Assembly: GCA_903917425.1 (NCBI GenBank)
Contig: CAIXAQ010000281.1
Location: 1 to 6,898, forward strand
Length of the DNA: 6,898 nucleotides
Direction of reading: 5' to 3'
Origin: an uncultured Bacteroidales bacterium
GTDB lineage: Bacteria > Bacteroidota > Bacteroidia > Bacteroidales > UBA4417
Position numbers and translations under genes: made by a program. This document shows, piece after piece, positions 5,957 through 6,898 of this stretch (position 1 is the first letter of the stretch; every line of letters begins with the position of its first letter). Under the pieces are notes generated by a model. That model did no database searches. It saw only the letters and a program-made list of their open reading frames with translations, and was not told the origin of the DNA.

Positions 5957-6706
5957 ATGCAAACAGTAAATACTCTGATTGTTGACGATGAATCCCTGGC
6001 TCGCGAAATAGTGAGAAGGTATGCATCTGATTTTGAAACATTGAAAATCGTTGCCGAATGTAGTGACGGTTTTGAGGCACTCAGGCAGATACAGACACAT
6101 AAGCCAGACCTGATATTTCTTGATATCCAAATGCCAAAACTTGACGGATTCGAATTGCTGGAAGTGCTTGATTACAGTCCGGCAATAATATTTACAACTG
6201 CATACGATCAGTTTGCCATTAAAGCATTTGAAATGAATGCCGTTGATTACCTCCTGAAGCCTTTCTCGAAGGAAAGATTTGAAAGTGCCGTTCAAAAAGC
6301 GCTGTATCGCATCAGGCAGGAAAAATCACTGCCAGAGAATGCACTTGATACCCTGAAAGAGAATATACAGGAATCCCGCGGAACCCTCGATCGTGTGGTA
6401 ACCCGTCTCGGATCAAAAGTAACGGTTATTCAGGTTGACAGAATATGGTATATTGAATCAGCAGATGATTATGTCATGATCTATTCCGAATTGGGTAACC
6501 ACCTTAAGGAAAAAACCATGAAATTCTTCGAGGAACATCTGCCCGCAAATAATTTCGTCAGGATTCACCGGGGCTCTATAATCAATTTAGCACAGATAGC
6601 TGCCATAGACCCTTATACTAAAGATACTCATATGATTACATTAAAATGTGGAGCCAAGCTCCGGGCTAGTGCCGAAGGGTACAAGAAACTGAGGGCACTT
6701 TTATAG
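5957..6706 (+). CDS. LytTR-family response regulator
   Basis: A 249-residue cytoplasmic transcription regulator with the LytR/AlgR two-domain layout. The receiver domain (about 4-120) has the acidic pair Asp10-Asp11, the phosphoacceptor Asp56 in FLDIQMPKLDG, the switch Thr80 in FTTAYDQFA and the conserved Lys101 in YLLKPF. A linker (about 121-144) leads to a LytTR DNA-binding domain (about 145-247), recognisable by IWYIESADDYVMIY, the K-T-M-KFFEEHLP segment and FVRIHRGSIINL. These residues are those expected of an active, phosphorylatable regulator. It lies 60 bp after the kinase, probably in the same transcript, and is its likely cognate partner. Regulated genes are not known; the LiaF-like gene upstream is a natural candidate target. 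The stop TAG at 6704-6706 shares its G with the first hairpin of the downstream repeat array. Confidence 0.95.
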   Translation: MQTVNTLIVDDESLAREIVRRYASDFETLKIVAECSDGFEALRQIQTHKPDLIFLDIQMPKLDGFELLEVLDYSPAIIFTTAYDQFAIKAFEMNAVDYLLKPFSKERFESAVQKALYRIRQEKSLPENALDTLKENIQESRGTLDRVVTRLGSKVTVIQVDRIWYIESADDYVMIYSELGNHLKEKTMKFFEEHLPANNFVRIHRGSIINLAQIAAIDPYTKDTHMITLKCGAKLRASAEGYKKLRALL

Positions 6707-6852
6707 GTGTCTGCACACCCGCAGGGTGTCTGACACCGAAACTGGCTAGCCCGCAGGGTGTCTGACACCGAAACTTGCTCATCCTCAGGGTGTTTTACAC
6801 CGAAACTTGCTTGCCAGCAGGGTGTCATCTGGCACCGAAGTAGGTTAGCATA
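6706..6852. repeat. REP-like array of five hairpin units, 32-bp period
   Basis: Units start at 6706, 6725, 6757, 6789 and 6821; the last three intervals are exactly 32 bp and the first is 19 because its spacer is missing. Each unit begins with an inverted repeat, GGTGT/ACACC, with loops CTGC, CTG, CTG and TTT in units 1-4. Unit 5 has GGTGTC/GGCACC with loop ATCT, including one G-T wobble. Units 2 and 3 carry the full palindrome GGTGTCTGACACC. The hairpin is followed by a semi-conserved gaaactNgct spacer and preceded by GCAG (TCAG before unit 4), reminiscent of the tetranucleotide before REP stem-loops. The array fills the gap between two convergent stop codons, so in either direction it would yield 3'-end hairpins that may stabilise or terminate transcripts. 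No transposase lies within the window. Confidence 0.88.
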
Positions 6853-6898
6853 TCAGAAAATCTTTTCAATTTCTTTATCAGTCAATTCAATCGCAGGC
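6853..6898 (-). CDS. C-terminal end of an unidentified gene (partial)
   Basis: On the minus strand one frame is open from the window edge and reads PAIELTDKEIEKIF before TGA at 6853-6855; the other two minus frames hit stops within this stretch. The amphipathic, charged Glu/Lys/Ile composition looks like a genuine protein tail, and its stop abuts the last repeat unit exactly. Fourteen residues are too few for identification. The pattern IELTDxEIxxI occurs near the ends of aldo/keto reductases, but also elsewhere, so no function is assigned. Confidence 0.45.
   Translation of the reverse strand, partial: PAIELTDKEIEKIF

Noticed and set aside
5954..6295. Minus-strand 113-residue reading frame inside the regulator
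   Set aside because: It is antisense to the receiver domain, whose conserved residues are all intact on the plus strand.
6628..6828. Minus-strand 66-residue reading frame over the regulator end and hairpin array
   Set aside because: Its sequence mirrors the 32-bp repeats and the opposite strand of the LytTR domain; it has no independent support.
6706..6852. Possible CRISPR array at the 32-bp period repeat
   Set aside because: The region between hairpins is itself conserved (gaaactNgct) and only about 19 bp, so there are no unique spacers, and no cas genes are nearby.

Overview
The window looks like a chromosomal segment from a member of the Bacteroidota, probably Bacteroidales-like. The evidence is three elements matching the Bacteroidota -7 promoter consensus TAnnTTTG placed just upstream of gene starts, no Shine-Dalgarno sequences before the genes, a CvfB-like S1 protein, and a LytS/LytTR pair whose predicted proteins look typical of that phylum. 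No phage, transposase, plasmid, tRNA, rRNA or CRISPR features were found.

Layout. (1) 168-2498, minus strand: a complete UvrD/PcrA-type DNA helicase. (2) 2499-2782: an intergenic gap with a candidate promoter for the helicase, a short AAAATR heptad triplet and twelve in-phase copies of a degenerate 11-bp repeat. (3) 2783-3628, minus strand: a CvfB/YitL-like protein with S1-type RNA-binding domains and a C-terminal winged helix. (4) 3629-3904: a divergent promoter region with a TAnnTTTG box for each direction, separated by a pyrimidine-rich octamer tandem repeat. (5) 3905-6706, plus strand: a likely envelope-sensing operon of three genes: a four-helix membrane protein with LiaF-like C-terminal FGG repeats, a LytS-type membrane histidine kinase and a LytTR-family response regulator. 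The 174-bp gap between the first two genes is almost entirely a degenerate heptanucleotide tract. (6) 6706-6852: five hairpin-bearing units (32-bp period), REP-like, filling the gap between two convergent stop codons. (7) 6853-6898: the last 14 codons of an unidentified minus-strand gene.

How the genes may work together: the LiaF-like protein, kinase and regulator resemble in composition the LiaF-LiaS-LiaR logic of Firmicutes (a membrane modulator plus a two-component system), but with a LytS/LytTR-type pair in place of the usual kinase and regulator. An envelope-stress role is inferred from this composition, not shown. The helicase and the S1 protein are housekeeping nucleic-acid functions and need not be linked to the operon.

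The most unusual aspect is that four of the intergenic gaps each carry a different short-period repeat (11, 8, 7 and 32 bp). The repeats stay outside genes and end within a few bases of coding sequence. The genes themselves are conventional.
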